A stretch of DNA of 64,000 bases from JAIBJN01 sp963811635 (lineage in GTDB: Bacteria; Actinomycetota; Thermoleophilia; Gaiellales; Gaiellaceae). The stretch covers positions 62,001 to 126,000 of the forward strand of contig CAWESB010000013.1 of assembly GCA_963811635.1 (NCBI GenBank), written 5' to 3'. Made by a program: the position numbers and the translations under genes. A model generated the notes under the pieces. The model had not been told where the DNA came from and ran no database searches. It was given only the letters and a program-made list of their open reading frames with translations. This document shows positions 54,386 through 63,397 of this stretch, piece after piece. Positions within the stretch are counted from its first letter, which is position 1, and every line of letters starts with the position of its first letter.

Positions 54386-54650
54386 CGTTGGAGCCGGCGG
54401 TCTTCTCGCCGACGAAGCGGGTGATGTTGGCGATCGAGTCGAGGTTCTCGGGGAGGACCTCCTCGTCGGCGATTGCGACCTCGTAGCGCTCCTCGATGAA
54501 GCCGATCAGCTCGAGGACGCCGGTCGAGTCGATGACCCCCACCTCGATGAGCGAGTCGTCTCGGTCGAGCACGACGCCGTCCGCGCTCAGGGGAAAGTTG
54601 TCCCGGAGGAACTGACGGACTTCCTGCTCGATGCTCTCGGGGTTCGACAC
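54375..54650 (-). CDS. Acyl carrier protein
   Basis: 91 residues from a GTG at 54650. Four-helix ACP with Ser42 in the phosphopantetheine site (VIDSTGVLELIGFIEERYEV). The canonical DSL is DST here, a variant common in stand-alone ACPs of non-fatty-acid pathways. The acidic N-terminal helix and the ILPEN-like loop before helix III (VLPENLDSIANI) are normal. It is the first gene of a minus-strand pair with the NAD synthetase-like gene and diverges from asnB and the AMP-ligase, its likely loading enzyme. Confidence 0.92.
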   Translation of the reverse strand: MSNPESIEQEVRQFLRDNFPLSADGVVLDRDDSLIEVGVIDSTGVLELIGFIEERYEVAIADEEVLPENLDSIANITRFVGEKTAGSNGAG

Positions 54651-54756
54651 TGGGTCTTCGCGACGGGCAAAGAGAAGTCGCCACCGGGGACCTCACGGGG
54701 CGACGTGCCTGAGCATAGCAACGACCCCTGGAGCTTTCGACCAGGATCTTCTGTCC

Positions 54757-54785
54757 TTGCCGCCCGTCCGGGTCGCCCGTATCGT
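54757..54785 (+). promoter_or_regulatory. Promoter of the asnB-ligase pair
   Basis: TTGCCG (54757-54762) and TATCGT (54780-54785) with 17 bases between, then 7 bases to the ATG at 54793. Leaderless architecture. Confidence 0.55.
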
Positions 54786-54792
54786 CAGGGAC

Positions 54793-56811
54793 ATGTGCGG
54801 CATCGCCGGGATCTACGCGCGCCCTGGCTCCGACGCGCCCGAGCAGCTTCTCCTGACCATGGCGGGGGAGCTCCGCCACCGTGGTCCCGACGGCACCGGC
54901 CTGTACACGGACGGCCGTCTCGGGATGACGAACAACCGCCTGGCGATCGTCGACCTCGAAGGCGGCGACCAGCCGCTCGCGAGCGAGGACGGCCGCTACT
55001 GGGTGATGCAGAACGGCGAGATCTACAACTACGTCGAGCTGCTGGCCGAGCTCGAAGGCCTCGGCCGTCGCTTCGCGACCCGGAGCGACACCGAGGTGAT
55101 CGCGCAGGCGTACGCCGAGTGGGGCCCGGCCTGCCTCGAGCGGATGAACGGCGACTTCGCCTTCGCGGTCTGGGACCGGCGCGAGCAGGAGCTCTTCCTC
55201 GCGCGCGACCGCTTCGGCGTCCGTCCGCTGTTCCTCGCCGAGCTCGGGGGCGACCTCGTCTTCGCCTCCGAGATGAAGGCGATCCTGCGCCACCCCTCCG
55301 CGCGGCGCGAGCTCGACCCCGCCGGGCTCGTCGAGACGTTCACCACCTGGTGCATCTCACCGGACGCCTCGTCGTTCCCAGGCATCCGGGAGCTCGCCCC
55401 CGCCCACTACCTCCGCGTCGGCCCCGACGGCATCCGCGAGGAGCGGCGGTGGTGGGACCTCCGCTTCTCGGACGCCGGCGACGTGACGCCGGCCGAGCGC
55501 GCCGGGCTCGCGGACGAGCTGGATGCGCTGCTCGGAGACGCCACGCGCTTGCGCCTGCGGGCCGACGTCCCCGTCGCCGCGTACCTGAGCGGCGGCCTCG
55601 ACTCGTCCGCCATCGTCGCGCACGCGCTCGAGCAGATGGACGAGACGCTCTACAGCTTCGGCATCGGCTTCGAGGATCCGCGCTTCGACGAGAGCGACTA
55701 CCAGGATCGCCTCACCGGCTCCCGCGGCCTCGATCTCACCCGCGTGACGATCGGCGCCCGCGACATCGCCGAGCTTCTCCCGCAGACCGTGGAGCTGACG
55801 GAGAAGCCGACGCTCCGCACCGCGCCGTCGCCGCTCCTGCGCCTCTCCGGCGCCGTCCAGCAGGCGGGCCTGAAGGTGGTCACCACCGGCGAGGGGGCGG
55901 ACGAGCTCTTCGGCGGGTACGACCTCTTCCGCGAGAACGCGGTGCGCCATTTCTGGGCGCGCGAGCCCGAGTCCGAGCTCCGCCCGCTGCTGCTCACGCG
56001 GCTGAACGCGTTCATCGGCAAGGACCTCAAGCGCTCCGGCGCGTTCCTCGTCGGCTTCTACCGCAAGGGCCTCACCGACGTCGACGACCCCCTCTACAGC
56101 CACCGGCTCCGCTTCGCGAACACCTCGCGGCTGCTCGGGCTCCTCCAGGGCGACGTCCTGGCGGCGGCGGCCTCGCGGGGCGACCCGGCCGAACGCCTCG
56201 AGGCGCGCCTGCCGTCGTGGTTCATGGAGATGACGCCGCTCGGCCGCGCTCAGTACCTGGAGATCACCACCTTCCTGAACGGCTACCTGCTCCACTCGCA
56301 GGGCGACCGGATGCTGATGGGCCATTCGATCGAAGGTCGTTTCCCCTTCCTCGACTACCGCGTGGCCGAGCTCGCGGCGAGCCTTCCCGACCAGCTCCGC
56401 CTGCGCGGGCTGAACGAGAAGTACCTCCTGCGCAAGGCCGTCGAGCACCGGCTCCCGCCGGAGATCGCCGGGCGGAAGAAGCGCCCGTACCGCGCGCCGA
56501 TCGTCGGCGCCTTCGTCGGCCCGGACGCGCCCGCCTACGTCGGCGAGCTCCTCGACGAGGCGCGGCTGGGCGAGGCCGGGCTCTTCGCCCCGGAGGCCGT
56601 CTCGCGGCTCGTCCGCAAGTGCGAGGCCGGCGCGTCGCGGGACGCGGTGAGCGAGACCGACGAGATGGCGCTCGTCGGCGTCCTCTCGACCATGCTCCTG
56701 CACGACCGCTTCGTCGCGAGCCCCCGCCTCGCCGAGCCGCTCGTACCCGACCGCGTCGTCGTCGGCGACGAGCTGCGGAGTCGGGAGACGCCCGCGCGGG
56801 CCACTGCATGA
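54793..56811 (+). CDS. asnB: Asparagine synthetase (glutamine-hydrolysing) family amidotransferase
   Basis: 672 residues. N-terminal class II glutaminase starting Met-Cys-Gly with Cys2 as nucleophile, RHRGPDGTG, NNRLAIVD, MQNGEIYNY; C-terminal ATP-pyrophosphatase with SGGLDSSAIVAHAL, TGEGADELFGGYDLFR and EGRFPFLDYRVAE. Complete. It transfers amide nitrogen to aspartate or, in secondary-metabolite and glycan loci, to other carboxylates. Start overlaps nothing; the ATG is 7 bases after a TATCGT -10 box. Its end overlaps the ligase ATG by four bases. The cluster (ligase, ACP, amidotransferase) recalls those near exosortase A in Gram-negatives. Confidence 0.88.
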   Translation: MCGIAGIYARPGSDAPEQLLLTMAGELRHRGPDGTGLYTDGRLGMTNNRLAIVDLEGGDQPLASEDGRYWVMQNGEIYNYVELLAELEGLGRRFATRSDTEVIAQAYAEWGPACLERMNGDFAFAVWDRREQELFLARDRFGVRPLFLAELGGDLVFASEMKAILRHPSARRELDPAGLVETFTTWCISPDASSFPGIRELAPAHYLRVGPDGIREERRWWDLRFSDAGDVTPAERAGLADELDALLGDATRLRLRADVPVAAYLSGGLDSSAIVAHALEQMDETLYSFGIGFEDPRFDESDYQDRLTGSRGLDLTRVTIGARDIAELLPQTVELTEKPTLRTAPSPLLRLSGAVQQAGLKVVTTGEGADELFGGYDLFRENAVRHFWAREPESELRPLLLTRLNAFIGKDLKRSGAFLVGFYRKGLTDVDDPLYSHRLRFANTSRLLGLLQGDVLAAAASRGDPAERLEARLPSWFMEMTPLGRAQYLEITTFLNGYLLHSQGDRMLMGHSIEGRFPFLDYRVAELAASLPDQLRLRGLNEKYLLRKAVEHRLPPEIAGRKKRPYRAPIVGAFVGPDAPAYVGELLDEARLGEAGLFAPEAVSRLVRKCEAGASRDAVSETDEMALVGVLSTMLLHDRFVASPRLAEPLVPDRVVVGDELRSRETPARATA

Positions 56812-58357
56812 ACGTTCGCCTGCTCCACGAGACGCTGCTCGCCTCGGCCGAGCGCGTGCCCGACCGCGAGGCCGTCGTCGCCGGTGCCGCGCGCATCTCG
56901 TACGCGCAGATGCTCGATCGCTCGCTGCGGCTCGCTCGCGGCTTGCAGGAGCTGGGCGTCGGCAGGGGAGACCGGGTCGCCATCTACATGGACAACTCCG
57001 CCGGCTGCGCGACTGCGATCTACGCGGACGCTCCTGGCGGGGGGCGTCTTCGTGGTCGTCAACCCGCAGACGAAGGAGGACAAGCTCCTCTACGTCCTCG
57101 ACGACTGCGAGGCGGCCGTGCTCCTCACCGAGGGCAGCCTGACCCGGACGGCGCTCGCCGCCGCCTCGTCCGCAGCGAGCGTGAAGGCGGTGGTCGCCGA
57201 CTCGGCGCCGGAGGGCGTCGACGGCGCGCTCGTCCTCGACGACGTCGTCTCCTCGTCGGAGCCCGAGCCGCACGCGCGGGGCACGATCCCGCTCGACCTC
57301 TCCGCGCTCATCTACACGTCCGGGAGCACCGGCTTCCCGAAGGGCGTGATGATGACCCACCAGAGCATGGTCTTCGCCGCGGGGAGCATCGCGCAGTACC
57401 TGCGGCTCGGCCCGGACGAGCGCATCCTCGGCCTGCTGCCGCTCGCCTTCGACTACGGGCTCTACCAGCTGCTCATGAACGTGCTCAGGGGCGGGACATT
57501 GCTCCTCGAGCGCTCCTTCGCCTTCCCGGCCCAGATCGTCAAGCGCGTCCAGGAGGAGGCGGCCACGGTCTTCCCCGGCGTGCCGACCGTCTACGCGACC
57601 CTGCTCTCGATGCGGCGCAGCATGGAGTTCGAGCTGCCGAGCGTCCGGCGGGTCACGAACACGGCGGCGGCCCTGCCGTCGACCTTCCACGGTGAGCTCG
57701 CCCGGATCTTTCCGAACGCGCTCATCTTCGCCATGTACGGGCTGACCGAGTGCAAGCGCGTCAGCTACCTCGAGCCCGAGCTCCTCGCCGAGAAGCCGAC
57801 CTCGGTCGGCCGGGCCATCCCAGGGACGGAGACGATGGTGCTTCGCCAGGACGGAACACACGTCGAGCCGGGCGAGACCGGCGTCCTCTACGTCCGTGGG
57901 CCGCATGTGATGGTCGGCTACTGGAACAAGCCGGAGCAGACGGCCGAGATGATCGTCGACGGGCCGTTCCCGGGCGAGCGCATGCTCTGCGCCCAGGACC
58001 ACTTCACCGTCGACGAGGACGGCTTCCTCTACTTCGTCGGGACGTAGCGACGACATCATCAAGACGCGGGGCGAGAAGGTCAGCCCGATCGAGGTCGAGA
58101 ACGCCATCTTCGACATCGCGGGCGTCAAGGAGGCCGCGGTGATCGGCGTCGCCGACGAGGTGCTCGGCGAGGCGATCCGGGCGTTCGTCGTCCTCGACGA
58201 GGGCGCAACGCTGACCGAGCAGGAGATCATCGCCGCCTGCCGCACGCGCCTCGAGAACTTCATGGTCCCGCAGGGCGTCGAGTTCCGCGACTCGCTGCCG
58301 ACCACGGCGACCGGCAAGGTCCGCCGCAAGAGCCTCAAAGAGCCTTCCGAGGTCTGA
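56808..58357 (+). CDS. AMP-dependent acyl-CoA/ACP ligase (two frame breaks)
   Basis: ANL-superfamily ligase split over three frames. The first part runs to IYMDNSAGCATAIYA; the second, from about 57030, has LAGGVFVVVNPQTKEDKL, the AMP-binding loop YTSGSTGFPKGVM, FAMYGLTECKRVSYLEP, GYWNKPEQTAEM; the third, from about 58040, has DDIIKTRGEKVSPIEVENAI and the catalytic lysine region TATGKVRRKSL. Removing one base near 57029 and one G near 58040 gives about 515 intact residues. It would activate a carboxylic acid and load it on CoA or the adjacent ACP. The acid is unknown. The ATG overlaps the asnB end. Confidence 0.82.
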
Positions 58358-58390
58358 TCTCCGGCGCTCGGCGGCCGACGGCCAGAAATC

Positions 58391-58423
58391 TGAGCCCGGG
58401 CGGCGCAGGGCCGCCCGGGCTCA
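58391..58423. terminator. Strong bidirectional terminator hairpin
   Basis: TGAGCCCGGGCGGC (58391-58404) and GCCGCCCGGGCTCA (58410-58423) are a perfect 14-bp stem with loop GCAGG, between the convergent ligase and secreted-protein genes. Confidence 0.75.
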
Positions 58424-58437
58424 GGTTGGTGTCGGTG

Positions 58438-59857
58438 CTAGGGCCGGGGCGGGCGTGGGATGACGATGCCCTGGTTGTTGAGGTCGACCGGGTCGACCGC
58501 ATCGCCGTTCATGTTCACGCGGAGGGGGAGGCTGGCGATGAAGACGGAGTCGCGGGCGCCGGAGCGCAGCGACGCGTCCACGCGGAGCCCCTGGTTCGCG
58601 TTCACCATCACGCAGCGGATGCAGACCACGTCCGTCGGGTTGCCGTTGGTCGCGGAGGGATAGAAGCCCCCGCCGGCGCCCCAGCACGTGTACTTGCGGT
58701 CGACGGCATCGCCGGAGCGGAAGTCGTAGAACCGGATCCGGGTGCCGCCGTTGATCTGGACGCCGTCCTGGTGGGCGCCGTCCTGGAGGCGCCCGCAGTT
58801 GACGTAGCCGGTGATGTCGAGGTCGCGGGCGCCCTCCTTGACGGTCATGCCGTCGTCGGACGGCCCGATCGTCGTTCCGTTCCCGTTGATGTGGAGGATC
58901 AGGTCGATCGTGAGCGGGTTGCCGTCGCCGATGCAGCCCGGCTCGATCCAGACGCCGTCGCCGACGGAGCTCGCCGCCATGTTGTTGTTCCACGTCTGCT
59001 CGACGAGGATCGGCAGCGGCCCGTACTCGCTGAGCGGCCTGTTGCAGTCCCAGCGGGCATTCGTGGCTGTGATCACCGTCCGGGGTGTGGGCTCCATGTT
59101 CGTCGTGGGCAGCGGAGGCGGAGGGGGATCGTCGGGGGGCGGGGGATCGTCCGGCGGCGGTGGCGGGGGCGGGGTGTCGCCCGCGCCGACCGCGGGGCCG
59201 ACGGCGTAGGACGTGGAGATGGTCGCGCCGTAGGCATTCGCGGCCTCGACCTGCGAGCGGATCTTTTTGCCGACGTCGGCGGCGGAGACGAGGTAGGCGG
59301 TGCCGAAGGCGCCGTCGATGGGGTTGCAGTCCTGGCCCTCCGCGCTGCAGCGGAGCCAGCGGTGCGTGTAGCTGAAGGGGGCCCGAGCCGTTCCACTCGC
59401 CGTCGGTCGTGACGAGCAGGTCACCCTCGCGGGCGTTTCCGCTGAGGCCGGGGCGCTCGACGTTGACGGGAGCGACCGGGTCGGACGCGCAGGCGCCGGT
59501 GTGCACCCAGCGCGAAGCGACGCTCGATGATCCGTTCCTGCCGAGGGCGCGGACGCCGAAGCGGTAGCCGCGGTTACAGTCGAGGTTGCGGAAGGTGTGG
59601 CGGATGCGGGTCGTGGACGCGACGCGGTGGCCGTTCTTGAAGAGGTAGAACCTGCGGGCGGTGCGGGTCCACGTGATCGTCACCGTCGTGGACGTCGTGG
59701 TGACGACACGAAGGTTCTGCGGCATGTGCGGCCTGCCGGCGAGGTGGTGCGCGGCGGCGGGGCCGGCGGCGACCAGCGCAAGGCCGGCCGTCACGGTGGC
59801 GAGCGCGGCGGCTCGCCCGAAACGCGGGTACGTAAATGCAGAGGGAGTGCGGCTCAT
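58438..59857 (-). CDS. Secreted protein: FN3 domain, Ig-like domain, Pro-rich linker, Cys-rich beta-helix-like domain (frame broken at about 59385)
   Basis: From ATG 59857: signal peptide (AAALATVTAGLALVAAGPAAA), a fibronectin-III-like domain (PQNLRVVTTTSTTVTITWTR, YRFGVRALGRNG), an Ig-like unit (EWNGSGPFSYTHRWLRCSAEGQDC, reading across a one-base excess in a C5 run at 59383-59388), a Pro/Asp linker, and a C-terminal domain with TGYVNCGRLQDGAHQDGVQINGG, CWGAGG and VVCIRCVMVNANQGLRVDASLRSGARDSVFI. The last domain is shared with the next two genes. Intact length about 472 residues. Beta-helix-like, perhaps glycan-binding or a lyase; no catalytic site is proved. Confidence 0.75.
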
Positions 59858-60000
59858 ACGCGCGCAGATCGGCGGGTGGCTGCGCGCGCATAACGGCCCC
59901 ATCCCTCACGCGAGGGCACCCCGAAGGGGGGTTCTGGCAAAAACCCCGCGCATCCGCCCGGGCGCAATACCCGGTTCGGGGGAAAGTTGTTTGCAGCGTG

Positions 60001-60738
60001 TTAGGGCGAGCAGCGCTCGTCGCCGTCGGGGAGCTCCTCGTTCCCCTCGAGCACGGGCTCCTGGGCGAGGGTCTCGTCGATCCGCAGGGTGTGGTAGCGG
60101 CCCGGGCAGATGAGGGTGTTGCGCGCGCCGGAGCGCACCGACTCGTCCACGAACAGCGTCTGCGCCGCGCCGCCGCCGAGCAGGCAGCCGTCGCAGACGA
60201 CGTCGGTGGGCATGCCCGGCGCCAGCGCGCTGACGTAGAACTGCGCGTTCGGGTCCGAGCTGCACTGGATCTCGAGGTCCTTGAAGGTGATTCGCTCGCC
60301 GCCCATCACCTGAATGCCGTCCTGATGTCCGCCCGAGCCCTGTGCGTGGCAGCGGACGTAGCCGCCTTCGACGACCAGGTCGTGGGCGACCGGCTCGGGG
60401 ACGTTCACCTTGACGCCGTCTCCCTTCCAGGTGTCGACCTCGATCCGCCTGATCCGGCCCGTGCACCCCTGGCGGAGGTAGATGGCGTCGCCCTGGACGT
60501 TCTTGATCTCGACCTTGACCAGGTCGAGATCGACGCTGCCGTGGCAGATCCAGGGCTCGTCGACGAGGTGGATGCTCCCGTTTCGCTGGGAGGTGTCCGC
60601 CTGGCCTGTCCCCGCACCGCCGCTCGTCAGCGTCTCGGGGCTGCCTTCGTCGTCGCCCGAGGAGCAGCCGGCGAGCAGGCCGAGCGCAAGCGCGAGGACG
60701 ACGGCTACGGGCGGGCCGCAACGCCGGAGCATGAGCAC
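60001..60738 (-). CDS. Cys-rich beta-helix-like lipoprotein (paralog of neighbours)
   Basis: 245 residues from GTG 60738 (ATG 60732 is also possible). A lipobox LAGC (Cys25) ends the signal. The mature part matches its neighbours: HQDGIQVMGGERITFKDLEIQC, FYVSALAPGMPTDVVCDGCLLGGGAAQTLFVDESVRSGARNTLICPG. Cysteines recur at equivalent points (VVCDGCLL, DEPWICHG, GYVRCHA). Alternating short strands with I/V every turn suggest a right-handed beta-helix. Anchored outside the membrane. Function unknown; location in a glycan locus suggests polysaccharide binding or modification. Confidence 0.78.
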   Translation of the reverse strand: MLMLRRCGPPVAVVLALALGLLAGCSSGDDEGSPETLTSGGAGTGQADTSQRNGSIHLVDEPWICHGSVDLDLVKVEIKNVQGDAIYLRQGCTGRIRRIEVDTWKGDGVKVNVPEPVAHDLVVEGGYVRCHAQGSGGHQDGIQVMGGERITFKDLEIQCSSDPNAQFYVSALAPGMPTDVVCDGCLLGGGAAQTLFVDESVRSGARNTLICPGRYHTLRIDETLAQEPVLEGNEELPDGDERCSP

Positions 60739-60770
60739 AGGCTACCGGCCGTCGCGCCGGTCCTTGTCCA

Positions 60771-61526
60771 CTAGCGGTGGCAGAGCGGATTGATGGCGCC
60801 GAGGATTCTCAGCCTCGCGTGGACCGGCCGCACGGCGACCCCCCGCTCGATCCGAACCGCGTACCCGAAGCGGCCACGGCAGACGCGCGACCGCCGGGCG
60901 CCGGAGTCGACGGAGAGGTCGATGAAAAGCGGCGATGCCGCGCCCGTCCCGAGCAGGCAGGCGACGCAGACGACCTTCCTGGGGACGTACGGACGGTTGC
61001 CGCTGACGTAGAACTGGGAATTCGTGGCCCGACTGTTCTGGCTGCCGCACTTGATCTCCAGGCTGCGGAAGGTGATGCGCCGCCCGTCCATGACCTGGAC
61101 GCCGTCCTGGTGGCCGCCGACGTGGTCGTGGCAGTAGATGTAGCCGTTGCCGATGACGAGGTCGTGGGCCGGCCTGCGTCCATTGCCCCGGTTGACCGTG
61201 ATGCCGTCGTTCGTCCAGGTGTCCACCTGGATGCGGCCGATACGACCCGTGCAGCCCGGGCGCAGGTAGATCGCGTGGGCCAGGTTGGTGCGCATGGTCA
61301 CCTTGACGAGGTCGATGTTCACGCGCCGCCGGCACGTCCACGGCCGGTTGACGCGGATCACCTCCCGGAAGACCGTGTCGCCCCGGGTGGTCGCCGAGGT
61401 CCTGTCGACCGCGTCGTCGGCGATCGTCGTCGCGCTCCGCCCCTCGGCGGGGAAGAGAAGTGCAAGCCCGACGGCGGCGACGCACGCGGCGAGGGTGCTG
61501 AGGAGTCGTCCCTGGCCCCTGATCAT
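60771..61526 (-). CDS. Secreted Cys-rich beta-helix-like protein (paralog)
   Basis: 251 residues from ATG 61526, preferred over an in-frame start at 61544 because the signal sequence then begins with MIRGQGRLLSTLAACVAAV. Mature part: IYLRPGCTGRIGRIQVDTW, GGHQDGVQVMDGRRITFRSLEIKCG, VVCVACLLGTGAASPLFIDLSVDSGARRSRVCRG. Same domain as the two genes downstream, with about 30-40% look-alike positions by eye; the shared HQDG, CxxCL and SGAR motifs define the family. No lipobox. Function unknown. Confidence 0.78.
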   Translation of the reverse strand: MIRGQGRLLSTLAACVAAVGLALLFPAEGRSATTIADDAVDRTSATTRGDTVFREVIRVNRPWTCRRRVNIDLVKVTMRTNLAHAIYLRPGCTGRIGRIQVDTWTNDGITVNRGNGRRPAHDLVIGNGYIYCHDHVGGHQDGVQVMDGRRITFRSLEIKCGSQNSRATNSQFYVSGNRPYVPRKVVCVACLLGTGAASPLFIDLSVDSGARRSRVCRGRFGYAVRIERGVAVRPVHARLRILGAINPLCHR

Positions 61527-61672
61527 GGCGGCGGAGGCTAGCAAGGGGTTCCGGACGGGTCGCGGTCAGCCCCGGGCCGCAGCGGACCTCGAGACGGATC
61601 GTCGCCGTTCGGTTTCGTCCCCGTTGCAGGGAAATACCGCCCCTGTAAGGATTTCCTGAAATTGGAGGCGAG

Positions 61673-63295
61673 CTACTCGAGGTATCCGAGCCCGCGCAGG
61701 CGGCGCTCGACCTCGACGGCGCCCTCCTCCTCGAGCTCGGCCCGCTCGGGCTCGAACTCCGCCGGGGCGGCGTCGTCGTACTCGGGCGGCCGGGAGTCGA
61801 GCAGCTCCGGGCGGAGCGCCTCGACGAGGACGCGGCCCTCGAGGTCGGCCGGAACGGCCTCGCCCATGAGGTAGAGGAGCGTGGGGGCGACGTCGACGAG
61901 CTCCCCGCTCACGGGCGCGCCCCGGGTGACGGCGGGGCCAGAGAGGATGACGATCCCCTCGTGCCGATGGCTCCCGACGTAGGAGTGGTCGCTCCCGCCC
62001 TCGATCTCGATCTCGTCCCAGAGCGACTCCGACCGGGTCTTGAGGTTCCCCTTGCCGAGCCAGGCGTAGTGGTCGAACTCGACGAGGAGGTCGGGAACCT
62101 TGGCGAGCTCGGGGCCGTGGAAGAGATCCTCCCGGCGGTGGGCCTGGGCGACGATGCGCTCGCCGTTCGGGCCCTCGAGCTCGAGCAGGCGTGCCGCGAT
62201 CGCGTCGCGCACACGCTCGTACTCCTCGCCGGGCTCGACAATGCCGTGCTCCTCGCGACCGCTGACGTTGAGGACGACGTTCCCGAAGGTCCCGTACGCG
62301 AACGCCTTCGTCTTGCTCCAGTCGAGCACCGTGTAGTCGCTGCGCTCGATCGCCCGCTCGCGGAGGCCGGGCAGCCGCTGCTTCGCGAAGTAGCGGAGCC
62401 GCTCGGGCAAGTAGCGCCGCAGCTCGAGCGCATCCCCCAGGAGCTTGCGGCCGGCCACGCCGCCGCCGGTCTCGTACGTGAGGAAGCCCTCCGCGGCCAG
62501 CCAGGCGTTGAGGTTGACGACCCCGTGCAGGGGGCCGGCGCCGTGGTCGGAGACGACCATGACGTTGCCGCTGCCGGCGAGGTCGACGAGCGCGCCGACC
62601 GCTTCGTCGAGGACACGGTAGACCTCGGCCACGGGGCTGGCGAGCCCCTCCGCCTCCCACTGGGTCCAGCAGAGGTGGTGGATGTGGTCGGCGGCCATGA
62701 AGACGACGAAGAGCAGCTCGGGGTCGAACCGCTCCGCCAGCCACGCGACGATCTCGACCTTTTGGGCGGCCGCGCGGCGAACCACGTCGAGGTCGAGCTT
62801 CCCGTCGGTCAGCGGGAACTTGTTGTCGAGCTCGAGCGACCCATAGCGCCGGCGCAGCTCGTCGCGCAGCGCCTCCGGGTACGTCAGCCCCTGCTCGCGC
62901 GCCGCCGCGTCGAAGCCCGCCACCGCAAACCCGTCGACCTCGGGCGCGGGCCAGGTGAAGGGCACGTTCACGATGCCCGTCCGCCGACCGGAGCGGCGTA
63001 GCCGGTCCCAGAGGGCCGGCGCCCGCCGGAAGCTCCCGTTCACGAGCCGGAGCTGATAGCCGGTCTCGTCCCGCTCGATGAAATCCCAGATCCCGTGACG
63101 GCCTGCGTTGACGCCGCTGACGATCGTCGCCCAGGCGTGCGGTGTCAGGGGATGAGTGGTGGAGCGGAGGACGCCGCGCGCGCCGGAGTCGCACAGTCGC
63201 CCGAGGTTGGGAAGCTCCCCAGCGGCCAGCATCGGGTCGACGACGTCGAACGTCGCCGAGTCGAGCCCGATGAGGGTCAGGTCTGGACTGGACAC
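61673..63295 (-). CDS. Alkaline-phosphatase-superfamily protein (type I phosphodiesterase/nucleotide pyrophosphatase)
   Basis: 540 residues from a GTG at 63295. N-terminal LIGLDSATFDVVDPMLAAGELPNLGRL (metal Asp12), TTHPLTPHAWATIVSGVNAGRHGIWDF (nucleophile Thr in TPHAW), VVFMAADHIHHLCW and VVSDHGAGPLHGVVNLNAWL, and a late GGSDHSYVGSHRHEGIVILSG bring the Asp/His set of the AP superfamily. Members hydrolyse or transfer phospho- or sulfo-groups on nucleotides, lipids and glycans. No signal peptide is seen, so cytosolic. In this locus it may trim or transfer phospho-substituents during glycan synthesis. Single intact frame. Confidence 0.87.
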   Translation of the reverse strand: MSSPDLTLIGLDSATFDVVDPMLAAGELPNLGRLCDSGARGVLRSTTHPLTPHAWATIVSGVNAGRHGIWDFIERDETGYQLRLVNGSFRRAPALWDRLRRSGRRTGIVNVPFTWPAPEVDGFAVAGFDAAAREQGLTYPEALRDELRRRYGSLELDNKFPLTDGKLDLDVVRRAAAQKVEIVAWLAERFDPELLFVVFMAADHIHHLCWTQWEAEGLASPVAEVYRVLDEAVGALVDLAGSGNVMVVSDHGAGPLHGVVNLNAWLAAEGFLTYETGGGVAGRKLLGDALELRRYLPERLRYFAKQRLPGLRERAIERSDYTVLDWSKTKAFAYGTFGNVVLNVSGREEHGIVEPGEEYERVRDAIAARLLELEGPNGERIVAQAHRREDLFHGPELAKVPDLLVEFDHYAWLGKGNLKTRSESLWDEIEIEGGSDHSYVGSHRHEGIVILSGPAVTRGAPVSGELVDVAPTLLYLMGEAVPADLEGRVLVEALRPELLDSRPPEYDDAAPAEFEPERAELEEEGAVEVERRLRGLGYLE

Positions 63296-63360
63296 CCGCG
63301 GAAGCAGCCGCTACAAGTTAGGAACCAGGAACCAGCCTACTGAATGGACCCCACGGGAAT

Positions 63361-63379
63361 GCGGCAGGAAATCTGCCGC
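63361..63379 (+). promoter_or_regulatory. Hairpin upstream of the zinc-ribbon/Wzz-like gene
   Basis: GCGGCAG (63361-63367) and CTGCCGC (63373-63379) form a 7-bp stem with loop GAAAT, immediately before GGGGAGG and 18 bases before the GTG at 63398. Leader hairpin or operator. Confidence 0.4.
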
Positions 63380-63397
63380 GGGGAGGCTTCCCAAACG

